Shown here: positions 1 through 8,411 of the stretch, piece after piece
Layout of the letters: each line of letters begins with the position of its first letter
Position numbering within the stretch: the first letter of the stretch is position 1
Assembly: GCF_001038625.1 (NCBI RefSeq)
Contig: NZ_CP011803.1
Location: 5,146,001-5,210,000, forward strand
Direction of reading: 5' to 3'
Length of the DNA stretch: 64,000 bases
From: Clostridium carboxidivorans P7
Lineage (GTDB): Bacteria > Bacillota > Clostridia > Clostridiales > Clostridiaceae
Notes under the pieces: generated by a model
Told to the model about the DNA's origin: nothing
Databases searched by the model: none
The model's input: the letters and a program-made list of their open reading frames with translations, nothing else
Position numbers and translations under genes: made by a program

Positions 1-540
1 CTAAAAGCTATAACATCTTCTGCGGAAAGTTTGGCAATTAATGTAAGTAGGTTGTTATTAGATGATGGTTTATCTAATTATGTAAAAGAGAATGCATTAA
101 AGACTGTTCATGAAAAATATACTTGGGATAAAATAGCGGATTTAACCATAAACATGTATAGTCAGGTTCAAGAAGAAACAAAAGGCAGTCAGTGGGAAGT
201 AAAAAGTGAGGATAAAGTTAAAAATGATATTATAAAGAATTTAACTGAGGAACTTAGAGATAAGGTTAAGGAAAAGTTAAAATTTGAATTAAAGGATAAA
301 GTTGAAAAAAAGTTGGAAGAAGAATTAAAAGAAAAAGTAGAAAAGAGTTTAATGGATAGATTAAAAAATAAAATAACTGATAAAACAAAAGATATAGTAG
401 GAGATGCTGTAGATATAAAAGACAAAATAACAGCTCAAACTATTGAAGTTTTGGAAGAAGTCAAAAATTCAAAAACTGTAGAATCTGTACAGAAATTGAA
501 AAATTCTAATGTGATAAAAAATAAAACTAAAAAGAGCTAA
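1..540 (+). CDS. Glycosyltransferase family 4, C-terminal end (partial) with charged coiled-coil tail
   Basis: The frame is open from base 1, so the gene begins outside the window; the TTG at 31 is internal. The first 55 or so residues (ENALKTVHEKYTWDKIA and flanks) look like the last helices of a GT-B glycosyltransferase of the GT4/group 1 family. The following 110 residues are almost entirely Lys/Glu/Asp/Leu in heptad-like order (for example ELKEKVEKSLMDRLKNK), which predicts a long charged coiled coil and is not part of the normal GT4 fold. It lies 25 bp upstream of a sugar-nucleotidyltransferase fusion, which suggests a shared role in glycan or polysaccharide synthesis. The family call rests on a short fragment. 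Confidence 0.6.
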   Translation, partial: LKAITSSAESLAINVSRLLLDDGLSNYVKENALKTVHEKYTWDKIADLTINMYSQVQEETKGSQWEVKSEDKVKNDIIKNLTEELRDKVKEKLKFELKDKVEKKLEEELKEKVEKSLMDRLKNKITDKTKDIVGDAVDIKDKITAQTIEVLEEVKNSKTVESVQKLKNSNVIKNKTKKS

Positions 541-565
541 AAAGAAAATAAGGGGATGGTATTAA

Positions 566-3007
566 GTGAAAGCTATAATAATGGCAGGGGGAGAAGGAAC
601 TAGATTAAGACCTTTAACATGTAACATACCAAAGCCAATGATGCCTATAATGGATAAGCCTGTTATGCAATATGCCATAGAACTTTTAAAAGAAAATGGT
701 ATAAATGATATAGGGGTTACGCTTCAATATTTACCAGATGAAATTATCAATTATTTTGGAGATGGAAGAGAATTTGGAGTTAATATAAGATATTTTATCG
801 AAGAAACGCCATTAGGTACAGCAGGCAGTGTTAAAAATGCAGAAGGATTTCTTGATGATACCTTTATAGTTATAAGTGGTGATGCCTTAACTGATATAGA
901 TTTGTCCAAAGCCATTGCTTATCATAAAAAAAATAATGCTATATCTACTTTAGTATTAAAAGAAGTTGCTGTGCCATTAGAGTTTGGAGTAGTAGTAACA
1001 GATAATGATGGAAGAGTAACAGGTTTTTTAGAAAAACCAAGCTGGAGTGAAGTTTTTAGTGATAAGGTAAATACAGGAATATATATATTAGAGCCTGAGA
1101 TATTTTCTTACTTTGAAAAAAATCAAAAGTTCGATTTTAGTAATGATTTATTTCCAATACTTTTAAATGAAAAAAAGCCTATGTTTGGATATGTAGCTGA
1201 AGGATATTGGTGTGATATTGGAAATATTGAACAATATATAAGATGCCATTTTGATATATTAAAGGGTTTAGTAAAAGTAAATATAAAAGGTGAAAAATAT
1301 AAAGATGGCATATGGACGGGAGAAAACTGTCAAATAAGTAAAAATGCTTTGATATGTTCTCCGGTTTATATAGGAAGTGGAACAAAAATATATGATGGTG
1401 CAGAAATAGGTCCTTATACTATTATGGGAAAAAATAACATAGTGTCAAATCATGCTACTATAAAAAGAAGTATAATTTTTGATAACTGTTATATAGGTGA
1501 TAATTCACAAGTAAGAGGTGCTGTTCTTTGTAAAAAAGTCCAACTAGAACCAAGAGTTTCTGTATTTGAAGAAGCAACTATAGGTGATGATACTCTTATA
1601 AGAGAAAAAGCAATTATAAAGCCTAATATAAAGGTATGGCCTAACAAACTTATTGAAGCTAGTACTGTAGTAAAATCAAATGTAATTTGGGGAGGAAAGT
1701 TTTCAAAGGCACTGTTTGGAAAGAGAGGCATAAGTGGTGAAGTTAATGTAGATATAACACCAGAATTTGTATCAAAGTTAGGTGCTGCTTATGGATCACT
1801 TTTAAAGTCTGATTCAAAAGTTGCCATAGCTTGCAGTAATGATGGTGCAGCTCAAATGTTTAAATATTCCCTTGCTACTGGATTACTTTCTATGGGAATT
1901 GAAGTACTAGACTTGCATAGAATGCCAAGACCAGCAGTAAGGCAGGCTACCTTGTTTTTTGGAGTACAGGGAAGTATTCATGTTTATATAGATAATGAGG
2001 ATTCTCAAAAGGTTAATATAGTATTCATAGATGAAAATGGCCTTGATATAGATAAAGGCATAGAGAGAAAGATAGAAAATAGTTTTATAAGAGAAGATTT
2101 CAGGAGGGTTAAGACCGATAGTTTTAAGCAAATAAATCATATATACAATTCTATAGAATATTATATAAGGCAGCTCATAAATGAATTAGGAGTTAAAAAT
2201 ATAAGAAAACAAAAGTATAAGATTGTCTTAAGCGTTAAAAGTCCTATGATATTAAATATAATTCAGGATATATTCCAGGAGCTGAAAGTAAGTGTTAAAT
2301 TATACGATGAATTTAATAATATTTTAGGGTTAAGAAAAGAAGTAATAGAAAGTAGTTCAAATTTAGGAATTAGAATTGATGATGAATGCGATAGAGCAAC
2401 TTTTATAGATGAAAAGGGAAATATAATAAAAGATGAAGCTTATGATGCAACAAATGCTCTTGTTATGTTAAAAACTACAAATATAAGTACATTAGTTGCT
2501 CCAGTTACAGCATCTTCTACCATGCAGGAAATTGCAAGTATGTGTGGATGTAAATTTGTAAGAACTAAAACTTCACAAAAATTTATATTAGATAACTATT
2601 TAAAACATGAAAATAGAATCACGAGGAGAGAAGTTGTAAGTTCCTATTTAATGACACTAGATGCTATAAGTGTAACTATGTTAACTATCAATTTTATGGC
2701 AGCAAGCAATTTAGCACTTTCAACTATATTAGAACAAATTCCAAAGTACTATACTGCTAGAGAAGAAATAAAATGTCCATGGAATCTAAAAGGAAAAGTA
2801 ATGAGAAACCTTATAGAGGAAAATCATTCAAAATCTGTAGATTTAATAGAAGGAGTTAAGCTGAATTTTAATGATGGTTGGGCATTAGTTTTACCAGATG
2901 CAGATGAACCTCTTTGTAGAGTTTATGCTGAATCTAAGAATTCAGATGAATTAAAAAAGCTTACAAATCAATTGTTAAAGAGAATTGAAGCTATAACATT
3001 AGAATAA
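566..3007 (+). CDS. Sugar-1-phosphate nucleotidyltransferase fused to left-handed beta-helix and phosphomannomutase-like domain
   Basis: GTG start with AAGGGG upstream at about 549-554. Residues 1-235 form a nucleotidyltransferase domain with signature GGEGTRLRP at 8-16 and a GDALTDID metal-binding segment near 110. Residues 250-370 carry hexapeptide-type repeats (left-handed beta-helix). Residues 380-813 resemble an alpha-D-phosphohexomutase. The family is usually annotated as a bifunctional mannose-1-phosphate guanylyltransferase/phosphomannomutase. The mutase part looks degenerate: where the phosphoserine loop (TASHNP type) is expected near 470-480 the protein reads GSIHVYIDNEDS, and the DGDADR metal loop reads DDECDR near 604-609. 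The nucleotidyltransferase is probably active; mutase activity is doubtful. Substrate cannot be read from sequence. Confidence 0.85.
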   Translation: MKAIIMAGGEGTRLRPLTCNIPKPMMPIMDKPVMQYAIELLKENGINDIGVTLQYLPDEIINYFGDGREFGVNIRYFIEETPLGTAGSVKNAEGFLDDTFIVISGDALTDIDLSKAIAYHKKNNAISTLVLKEVAVPLEFGVVVTDNDGRVTGFLEKPSWSEVFSDKVNTGIYILEPEIFSYFEKNQKFDFSNDLFPILLNEKKPMFGYVAEGYWCDIGNIEQYIRCHFDILKGLVKVNIKGEKYKDGIWTGENCQISKNALICSPVYIGSGTKIYDGAEIGPYTIMGKNNIVSNHATIKRSIIFDNCYIGDNSQVRGAVLCKKVQLEPRVSVFEEATIGDDTLIREKAIIKPNIKVWPNKLIEASTVVKSNVIWGGKFSKALFGKRGISGEVNVDITPEFVSKLGAAYGSLLKSDSKVAIACSNDGAAQMFKYSLATGLLSMGIEVLDLHRMPRPAVRQATLFFGVQGSIHVYIDNEDSQKVNIVFIDENGLDIDKGIERKIENSFIREDFRRVKTDSFKQINHIYNSIEYYIRQLINELGVKNIRKQKYKIVLSVKSPMILNIIQDIFQELKVSVKLYDEFNNILGLRKEVIESSSNLGIRIDDECDRATFIDEKGNIIKDEAYDATNALVMLKTTNISTLVAPVTASSTMQEIASMCGCKFVRTKTSQKFILDNYLKHENRITRREVVSSYLMTLDAISVTMLTINFMAASNLALSTILEQIPKYYTAREEIKCPWNLKGKVMRNLIEENHSKSVDLIEGVKLNFNDGWALVLPDADEPLCRVYAESKNSDELKKLTNQLLKRIEAITLE

Positions 3008-3056
3008 CAGTTTTTAACGGCTAATTGTTCACCTTTGTTTAGATATTATGGAGTGT

Positions 3057-3095
3057 AAAAAGGAGGATATAGGATCAAACCTTAATCCTATATCC
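3057..3095 (-). terminator. Intrinsic terminator of the two-component/ABC operon
   Basis: On the minus strand GGATATAGGAT (3095-3085) pairs with ATCCTATATCC (3074-3064), an 11-bp perfect stem, followed by TCCTTTTTA. It overlaps the stop codon of the response regulator gene. Confidence 0.85.
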
Positions 3096-3770
3096 AGCAC
3101 CCCAAACAGTTTCAATATATTGAGGATTAGATGGAGAGGCTTCTGTTTTTTCTCTTATTCTTCCAATATGTACTGTAACGGTAGAGGTATCTCCAATAGC
3201 ATCAAGTCCCCAAACCTTTTCAAATAATTCCTCTCTGCTGAATACTCGATTAGGATTTTCAGACATATAAAGTAATAGATCAAATTCTTTTTGAGCCAAA
3301 GTTACTTCCTTACAATTCACAAATACTTCTCTAGAATCTTTTCGTATTTCTAAACCTCTTATTAGGATAGTATCACTTTTTTTATTACTATCAAATTTAT
3401 TTTTTATTCTCTCATAGTTTTTTATGTGTGACTTAACTCTAGCAACTAATTCTGCTGGACTAAAAGGTTTTGTAATGTAGTCATCAGCACCAAGGTTAAA
3501 TCCTTTTATTTTGTCAATTTCTTCTTTCTTTGAAGAAACAATCAAAATGGGAATATCTTTAGTATCTTGTATGCTGCGTAGGATACTAAAACCATCAATT
3601 TTAGGAAGCATAATATCAAGAATTAATAGATCAAATTCATTTTCTTTTAAGCAGTTTAAAGTTTCTACACCATCCATACATATTTTAACTTCAAATTCTG
3701 AGAGCTCCAGATAGTCTCTTTGAAGCTCAGCAATACTTAAATCATCTTCAGCTATTAAAATTTTTTTCAT
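3075..3770 (-). CDS. OmpR/PhoB-family response regulator
   Basis: 231 residues. Receiver domain 1-118 with acidic pair D9/D10, phospho-acceptor D52 in LILDIMLP, and K101 in TKPFSPAEL. C-terminal winged helix 130-231 ends in VWGAGYRIKV, typical of OmpR-type DNA-binding domains. It is the last gene of a minus-strand cluster (secreted protein, ABC ATPase, permease, kinase, regulator), 10 bp after the kinase gene, so the kinase is its likely partner. Its binding site may be the three ATAAAC repeats at 8121-8148 upstream of the cluster. Target genes are inferred. Confidence 0.93.
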   Translation of the reverse strand: MKKILIAEDDLSIAELQRDYLELSEFEVKICMDGVETLNCLKENEFDLLILDIMLPKIDGFSILRSIQDTKDIPILIVSSKKEEIDKIKGFNLGADDYITKPFSPAELVARVKSHIKNYERIKNKFDSNKKSDTILIRGLEIRKDSREVFVNCKEVTLAQKEFDLLLYMSENPNRVFSREELFEKVWGLDAIGDTSTVTVHIGRIREKTEASPSNPQYIETVWGAGYRIKV

Positions 3771-3780
3771 AATATCCTCT

Positions 3781-5223
3781 CTATTCTTCTGGTATTTTAG
3801 CTAATGATATTAATATGCTTGTACCTTTATCTTCGTGACTTACAGCCCATATTCTACCATTATGTCCTTCTACAATTTGTTTTGCAATGGCAAGTCCCAG
3901 ACCACTTCCACTTGCACCAGTCCTTGCAGAATCACCTCTATAAAATCTATTAAATATTTTATTTGTATCATTCTTATCAATTCCATGGCCGTTATCTCTT
4001 AGTTCAATAACAATACTGGAATTAGTTTCTCTAAGCATTATTACAATTTCACCATTATTTTTATCCATATATTTACGGGAGTTATCAATAATGTTTAATA
4101 TTACCCTTTTTAATCTGTCTCTATCAATCATAACATACTTGGAATGGGTTAAATCATTTTTTAAATGAATTTTTATATTAGACCTTTCAAGTTCAGGTGC
4201 GCTCTCACAAATACAATAGTTAAAGTATTCAATAATATTTGTTTTTTCAAATTTAAAAGGAATTTGATTTAAATCTAGTTTTGAATATAAAAGTAAATCA
4301 TCAATCATAACATCAATTAGTTCAGCCTTTGAATAAATAGTTTTTAAATAATGTTTTACTTTTTCAGGGGTGTTTGCAACACCATCTAAAAGGCCGTTAG
4401 CATACCCTTTTATGGAAGTTATAGGTGTTTTTAAATCATGAGATATACTAGAAACTAACATTCTTCTGTTATCATCATACTTCATTTTCATATGAATAGA
4501 ATTTTTTAATTCAATTCTCATATGTTCAAAATCACTACATAGTTCTCTGATTTCCTCATCACCAGTTTCAATAATTTCATAATCTAAATCTCCTTTGCTA
4601 ATTTTTGCAGTAGCATTTTTTAGGAGAGATATTGGATTTAATATTCTCTTGGAAAAAAGATAGGACATAAGTGTATTAACTAATATAAAACAAATAAAAA
4701 ATACTACAATAATTAATATAATAAATTTTTCAATAAATTGAGATTCATGATTATCTGGTGCTAATAATATTACGTTACCAGAAATTTCATCCTTAAACTT
4801 AAGAGATACTACTTCAACAATATAAGAAATATTATTAATTTTAATGTTTTTTTGCATAGAATTATTTTTCACTTCTTCTAAACATCTGGCTATATCAATT
4901 TTATTTATATTTTTTGAGGCGAATATAACATTATCCTCTTTGGTAAGTATAAATTCCCCATTTATACTTAAAAGTCTTTTAGATAAATATTGCTGCAGAT
5001 GTACATCTTCAATATCTGAAGAAGTTTGTTTTGATATATTTGTATTTAAATCCAATAATTCGGATTTTATGGTTAAAAGCTTTTTGAAATTATCATAACT
5101 TATATCTCTACTTACAGATGCTGAAGAAATAAAAATAAACATATAAGCGATAATTATTGTAACAATAAAGGGAATTATAATAGTTATAGAATTAAATGTT
5201 ATTAGACGTTTTTTTATATCCAT
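3781..5223 (-). CDS. Membrane sensor histidine kinase
   Basis: 480 residues. A transmembrane helix at about 11-34, an extracytoplasmic region of about 130 residues, a second helix near 167-190, a HAMP linker (190-245), HisKA with phospho-acceptor in SISHDLKTP near 260, and HATPase_c with N-box NIIDNSRKY, G1 DNGHGI and G2 GSGLGLAI. Autophosphorylates on His and passes phosphate to the adjacent regulator. Co-transcribed with an ABC-2 transporter, so it probably senses a compound or envelope stress related to that transporter; the signal is unknown. Confidence 0.93.
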   Translation of the reverse strand: MDIKKRLITFNSITIIIPFIVTIIIAYMFIFISSASVSRDISYDNFKKLLTIKSELLDLNTNISKQTSSDIEDVHLQQYLSKRLLSINGEFILTKEDNVIFASKNINKIDIARCLEEVKNNSMQKNIKINNISYIVEVVSLKFKDEISGNVILLAPDNHESQFIEKFIILIIVVFFICFILVNTLMSYLFSKRILNPISLLKNATAKISKGDLDYEIIETGDEEIRELCSDFEHMRIELKNSIHMKMKYDDNRRMLVSSISHDLKTPITSIKGYANGLLDGVANTPEKVKHYLKTIYSKAELIDVMIDDLLLYSKLDLNQIPFKFEKTNIIEYFNYCICESAPELERSNIKIHLKNDLTHSKYVMIDRDRLKRVILNIIDNSRKYMDKNNGEIVIMLRETNSSIVIELRDNGHGIDKNDTNKIFNRFYRGDSARTGASGSGLGLAIAKQIVEGHNGRIWAVSHEDKGTSILISLAKIPEE

Positions 5224-5232
5224 TTTTTCACC

Positions 5233-5985
5233 TTAAAAATCTTTTTTATCAAATAAATAGTAACTTCCTGTAAATAAAAGTATATCATAACTTAACATCA
5301 GTATAAACTGACGAAGAATTTTAAAAAATGGAATAGTATTCATAATCCATAAGGTATACCAATTAAGCATAGATGTAAAAAATAGACCAGAATATCTATA
5401 AAAAATAATTTCTAGTGCTTTGAAAATAATAAAAATGAAGATAGATATAAAAAATACACCTACACTGCTTTTTATTATATTTGTAAAAAGTACAATAATC
5501 AATGATAAAACCATCATAGGCATTAATGTGACAACATAAGAAACTAATATTCTAATAATAGCATTTAAGGTAAAAGAATTTGAATTAAATAGAAAGCCTG
5601 CTATAATAGAAAAAATCATCACAAATAGAAGATTTGCAAGTACAAATAACATTATTGCAGTGAGTTTTGAGACAAAAAATTTTAATCTAGTAATAGGTCT
5701 TGTAAGTGCAATTTTCATGGTGTTATGAGAAAATTCTCCAGAAAAGCTATCTATAGTAACAAGTGCAGTAAACAAAGGTAAAATTGTATTAACAACTACA
5801 GAAAGCACAAGTATAGGAAAATCCATACTGGAAACTCCGCGTAATCCAAAACCATTCCTTAAAGCAATAATAGATAATTGTCCAAGTACAATAAAAATAA
5901 GTGATATTATTGCTGCTACTAAAACTTTTTTCTTTTTATATAGTTTTTCAATTTCATTAATTAAAGTTGCTTTAAATCCTTCCAT
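5233..5985 (-). CDS. ABC-2 type transporter permease
   Basis: I set the start at 5985 (protein begins MEGFKATLINEIEKLY, 250 residues) because GAGGTGG lies about 9 bp upstream; a longer frame back to 6027 has no such site. Six hydrophobic segments and an ABC2_membrane pattern are visible; charged loops carry the SGEFSHNTMKIALTRP segment seen in BcrB/NatB-like permeases. The start overlaps the 3' end of the ATPase gene by 14 bp, which implies translational coupling. Together they form an exporter of unknown substrate. The sensor kinase starts 10 bp after its stop. Confidence 0.88.
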   Translation of the reverse strand: MEGFKATLINEIEKLYKKKKVLVAAIISLIFIVLGQLSIIALRNGFGLRGVSSMDFPILVLSVVVNTILPLFTALVTIDSFSGEFSHNTMKIALTRPITRLKFFVSKLTAIMLFVLANLLFVMIFSIIAGFLFNSNSFTLNAIIRILVSYVVTLMPMMVLSLIIVLFTNIIKSSVGVFFISIFIFIIFKALEIIFYRYSGLFFTSMLNWYTLWIMNTIPFFKILRQFILMLSYDILLFTGSYYLFDKKDF

Positions 5986-6697
5986 TTCGTTCCACCTCGC
6001 TAACAAAATAATTTTCAAGGGAAGCATAGTTTTTTAATATGTTTTCAGTAGTATCCACATTAAGAAGCTTTCCATCATATAATACACCAATACGGTTGCA
6101 GGTAAGTTCAATGTCATGGATAAGATGACTTGATATAAAAAATGTTATTTTTTCTGTTTCAGCTAAAGTTTTTATAATGTTTCTTATAGATATCATTCCT
6201 TCAACATCAAGACCGTTTAGTGGTTCGTCTAGAATGATAACTTCAGGTTTTGATAAAAGTGCAGCAGCAATTCCAAGTCTTTGCTTCATACCAAGAGAAA
6301 ACTTTCTTGGTTTTTCGTCTTTATATTTTAAAATACCTGTAAGTTCTAAAACTTCATCAATTCTTTTGTCATCAATGTTTTTATAGTATCTTGAGAATTG
6401 TTTTAGATTTTCAAAAGCAGTTAAATAGGTATAGGATTCAGCATTTTCTATAATGCAGCCTACCCTTTCCATAGCTTGTTCAAATTGTTCTAAAACACTA
6501 TAACCTAAAATTTTAACATCACCACTGTCTGGTTTTACAAGTCCAGTCATTATTTTCATAGCAGTAGTTTTGCCAGCACCATTAGGACCCAAAAAACCAA
6601 AAATATCACCCTGACATATTTCAAGGTTAATATCTTTTATACCTCTTCCGTTTTTGTATATTTTCGTAAGACTATTTATTTCTATAACTTTTTTCAT
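5972..6697 (-). CDS. ABC transporter ATP-binding protein (BcrA-like)
   Basis: 241 residues. Walker A GPNGAGKTT near 36-44, signature FSLGMKQRL (a BcrA/CcmA-type variant of LSGGQ), Walker B VIILDEPLNGLD and switch His in SSHLIHDIE. Pairs with the overlapping permease to make an ABC-2 exporter, a class used for antibiotics, lantibiotics or lipids. A terminator-like hairpin separates it from the secreted protein gene upstream, so its expression may be lower than that gene's. Confidence 0.92.
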   Translation of the reverse strand: MKKVIEINSLTKIYKNGRGIKDINLEICQGDIFGFLGPNGAGKTTAMKIMTGLVKPDSGDVKILGYSVLEQFEQAMERVGCIIENAESYTYLTAFENLKQFSRYYKNIDDKRIDEVLELTGILKYKDEKPRKFSLGMKQRLGIAAALLSKPEVIILDEPLNGLDVEGMISIRNIIKTLAETEKITFFISSHLIHDIELTCNRIGVLYDGKLLNVDTTENILKNYASLENYFVSEVERNGRI

Positions 6698-6724
6698 TTA
6701 TATACCTCCTTGGGTTTTAACTAT

Positions 6725-6765
6725 AAAAAACAGGATAAAGATAACCTGTATTACCAAGTTATCTT
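6725..6765 (-). terminator. Terminator-like hairpin inside the operon
   Basis: Minus strand: AAGATAACTTG (6765-6755) pairs with CAGGTTATCTT (6748-6738), one G-T pair, loop GTAATA, then TATCCTG and a T6 run at 6730-6725. It sits between the secreted protein gene and the ABC ATPase gene and is probably a leaky terminator that sets their ratio. Confidence 0.65.
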
Positions 6766-6772
6766 ATGAGTG

Positions 6773-8044
6773 TTATTCAAATACTTTATCGAATGAATCA
6801 CCAAATAGTACACTTTTGTTTGAACTTTGTCCATCTATATTAAAATTTATAGATGAAAAACGTGGATTAATAAATATATGGGCTTTTACAGTTTTGCCTG
6901 AAGAATTAGTACAGTTAAACCTTAGAGAAAGATCATTTTGTTTATTAAACTTTTCATTAAAGTTAAAATCATCTTTACTACTTCCGTAGCTTTCATAGCC
7001 TTTTGTATATTCTTCATGATAGCTTCCAGAAATGCCATTGTCATCTAAACTAGTAATAGTTACAATTCTTTCACCTATTTTAACAAATTTATTATCTTTT
7101 TGTATTACAAGATCACTTTTGTATTTTCCGATATAGGCTTTAGCGTTAGATAGTTTATTATCATCTTTTTCAACTTGCTTTTGAACTTTTTTATCAGAAA
7201 TATCAGGCTTATTAACTGTAGTTGAATTAATATTAGTTACTTTTCCTAAGAGTTCAAAAGTTAATGTATGTTCTGAGCCCTGTTCATCTTTACCAGAAAG
7301 TGTTCCAGTGAAAAGCACATTTTGTACTAATCCATCTTTGTTTACATCCATAGTTCCTTTAACTTCTTTTACAAAAATGTCTTTTGTGATTTTAGACATT
7401 TTTGCCCTATTGCTAGTAGCTTCATTAGGATTATACATTCTAAATTGGTTTTTAAATTCAAAAGATGTTACTGCATTTATAAGTGCAGGAATTTGTGCTT
7501 CAGTTAAAGAACCAGACAATTTTTTACTTCCATCAGCATTTTGAGCAACCACAACAGAATCTTTCAAATTACCTACAAGAGCATCTGATATTTTCTCAAG
7601 ATCTCCTGCTTGTTTTTCTTCAAAAGGATTTGTAAAAATCTTTTTATCTTTAGAATCTTTTAATTCAATCACACGATAAAAATCTTCATCACTATTATGT
7701 GAGATAGAAGAATTTTTATCAGTGTAGTAGTAGCTTTCTCCTGTGCCATTAGGTTCTAAAGTATTAGTGGATTTTGATGTTTGTTCTTTAGCACCCTTCG
7801 ATAAGTCACATTTATTTAATACATTTGTAGAAGAAATAACAGTATTATTATCTTTAATAACAAGTGACATATCAAGTGTATAGTTTGAAAGTTTACTACT
7901 TAGGCTATTAGCTGTATACTTTAAAGAATCTTTTAATTGATCATATCCACTTTTAGATGCAACTTCCGCCATAGCGGTGCTGGCAAACATTAAAGTACCT
8001 ACAGCAAAACTTAAAATAATAGCCAGCCTTTTATTAATTTTCAT
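6773..8044 (-). CDS. Secreted protein of unknown function, operon with ABC transporter and two-component system
   Basis: Start chosen at 8044 (MKINKRLAIILSFAVG..., 423 residues) because AAGGGAGATGG precedes it and the next residues form a classical signal peptide with likely cleavage after STAMA near residue 23. The mature protein is hydrophilic, with few Cys, and has a central Lys/Asp-rich linker (KKVQKQVEKDDNK) between two predicted beta-rich halves. I recognise no enzyme motif. Being first in the operon with a sensor kinase and exporter, it may be a substrate-binding or envelope-sensing protein. Function is not assigned. Confidence 0.75.
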   Translation of the reverse strand: MKINKRLAIILSFAVGTLMFASTAMAEVASKSGYDQLKDSLKYTANSLSSKLSNYTLDMSLVIKDNNTVISSTNVLNKCDLSKGAKEQTSKSTNTLEPNGTGESYYYTDKNSSISHNSDEDFYRVIELKDSKDKKIFTNPFEEKQAGDLEKISDALVGNLKDSVVVAQNADGSKKLSGSLTEAQIPALINAVTSFEFKNQFRMYNPNEATSNRAKMSKITKDIFVKEVKGTMDVNKDGLVQNVLFTGTLSGKDEQGSEHTLTFELLGKVTNINSTTVNKPDISDKKVQKQVEKDDNKLSNAKAYIGKYKSDLVIQKDNKFVKIGERIVTITSLDDNGISGSYHEEYTKGYESYGSSKDDFNFNEKFNKQNDLSLRFNCTNSSGKTVKAHIFINPRFSSINFNIDGQSSNKSVLFGDSFDKVFE

Positions 8045-8120
8045 TTTAAGACCATCTCCCTTTAATTTGTATGGTAAATCTTTCTTTAATTCTATTTTAA
8101 AATAAGTGTCTTGATTTTTC

Positions 8121-8148
8121 ATAAACTAAATATAAACAAAGTATAAAC
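8121..8148 (-). promoter_or_regulatory. Three 11-bp-phased ATAAAC repeats (probable response regulator operator)
   Basis: ATAAAC occurs at 8121, 8132 and 8143, exactly 11 bp apart (GTTTAT on the minus strand). One-turn-spaced direct hexamers are how OmpR/PhoB-family regulators bind. They lie about 80 bp upstream of the operon that encodes such a regulator, with a TAAAAT -10-like hexamer on the minus strand near 8096-8101. Autoregulation is inferred. Confidence 0.55.
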
Positions 8149-8149
8149 A

Positions 8150-8218
8150 GATTTCTTAGCTCCAGATAGATTTAAATCTAGCTGAAGCTTAGAAATCGTT
8201 ATCCAGGGACGTACCTGG
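8150..8218. repeat. Large imperfect palindrome plus small hairpin in divergent intergenic region
   Basis: 8150-8197 is a 48-nt inverted repeat with 24-nt arms and three mismatches (outer arms GATTTCTTAGCT and AGCTTAGAAATC, centre TAGATTTAAATCTA). It is followed by CCAGG-gacgta-CCTGG at 8203-8218. It sits between two divergent promoters, so it is not obviously a leader RNA. It may be a small MITE-like element or insulator. I do not recognise a riboswitch class. Confidence 0.5.
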
Positions 8219-8310
8219 TCTTTAATATAACTTGAAGAGTTAGATTATTAGAGCATGTAGTCATCGGATAAACAGATATTTTTAAATCCATATAAATTTT
8301 ATATTGATTC

Positions 8311-8355
8311 AATACTTAATAAGTATTTTTAATATACATTTCTTTTTGATATAAT
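8311..8355 (+). promoter_or_regulatory. Promoter region of the multidrug ABC exporter with inverted repeat
   Basis: A perfect TATAAT at 8350-8355 lies about 57 bp before the exporter start; the -35 is weak. AATACTT-AAT-AAGTATT at 8311-8327 is a 7-bp inverted repeat just upstream, a plausible operator for a small dimeric regulator, though no such regulator gene is adjacent. Confidence 0.4.
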
Positions 8356-8411
8356 GTTACAAGAAATTACAATAACACTAAATTTATTACACTTTAAGGG
8401 GGGGATTAGTT

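Noticed and set aside
8150..8290. Possible riboswitch upstream of the secreted protein or exporter
   Set aside because: No conserved core of a class I know, and the element lies upstream of both predicted promoters.
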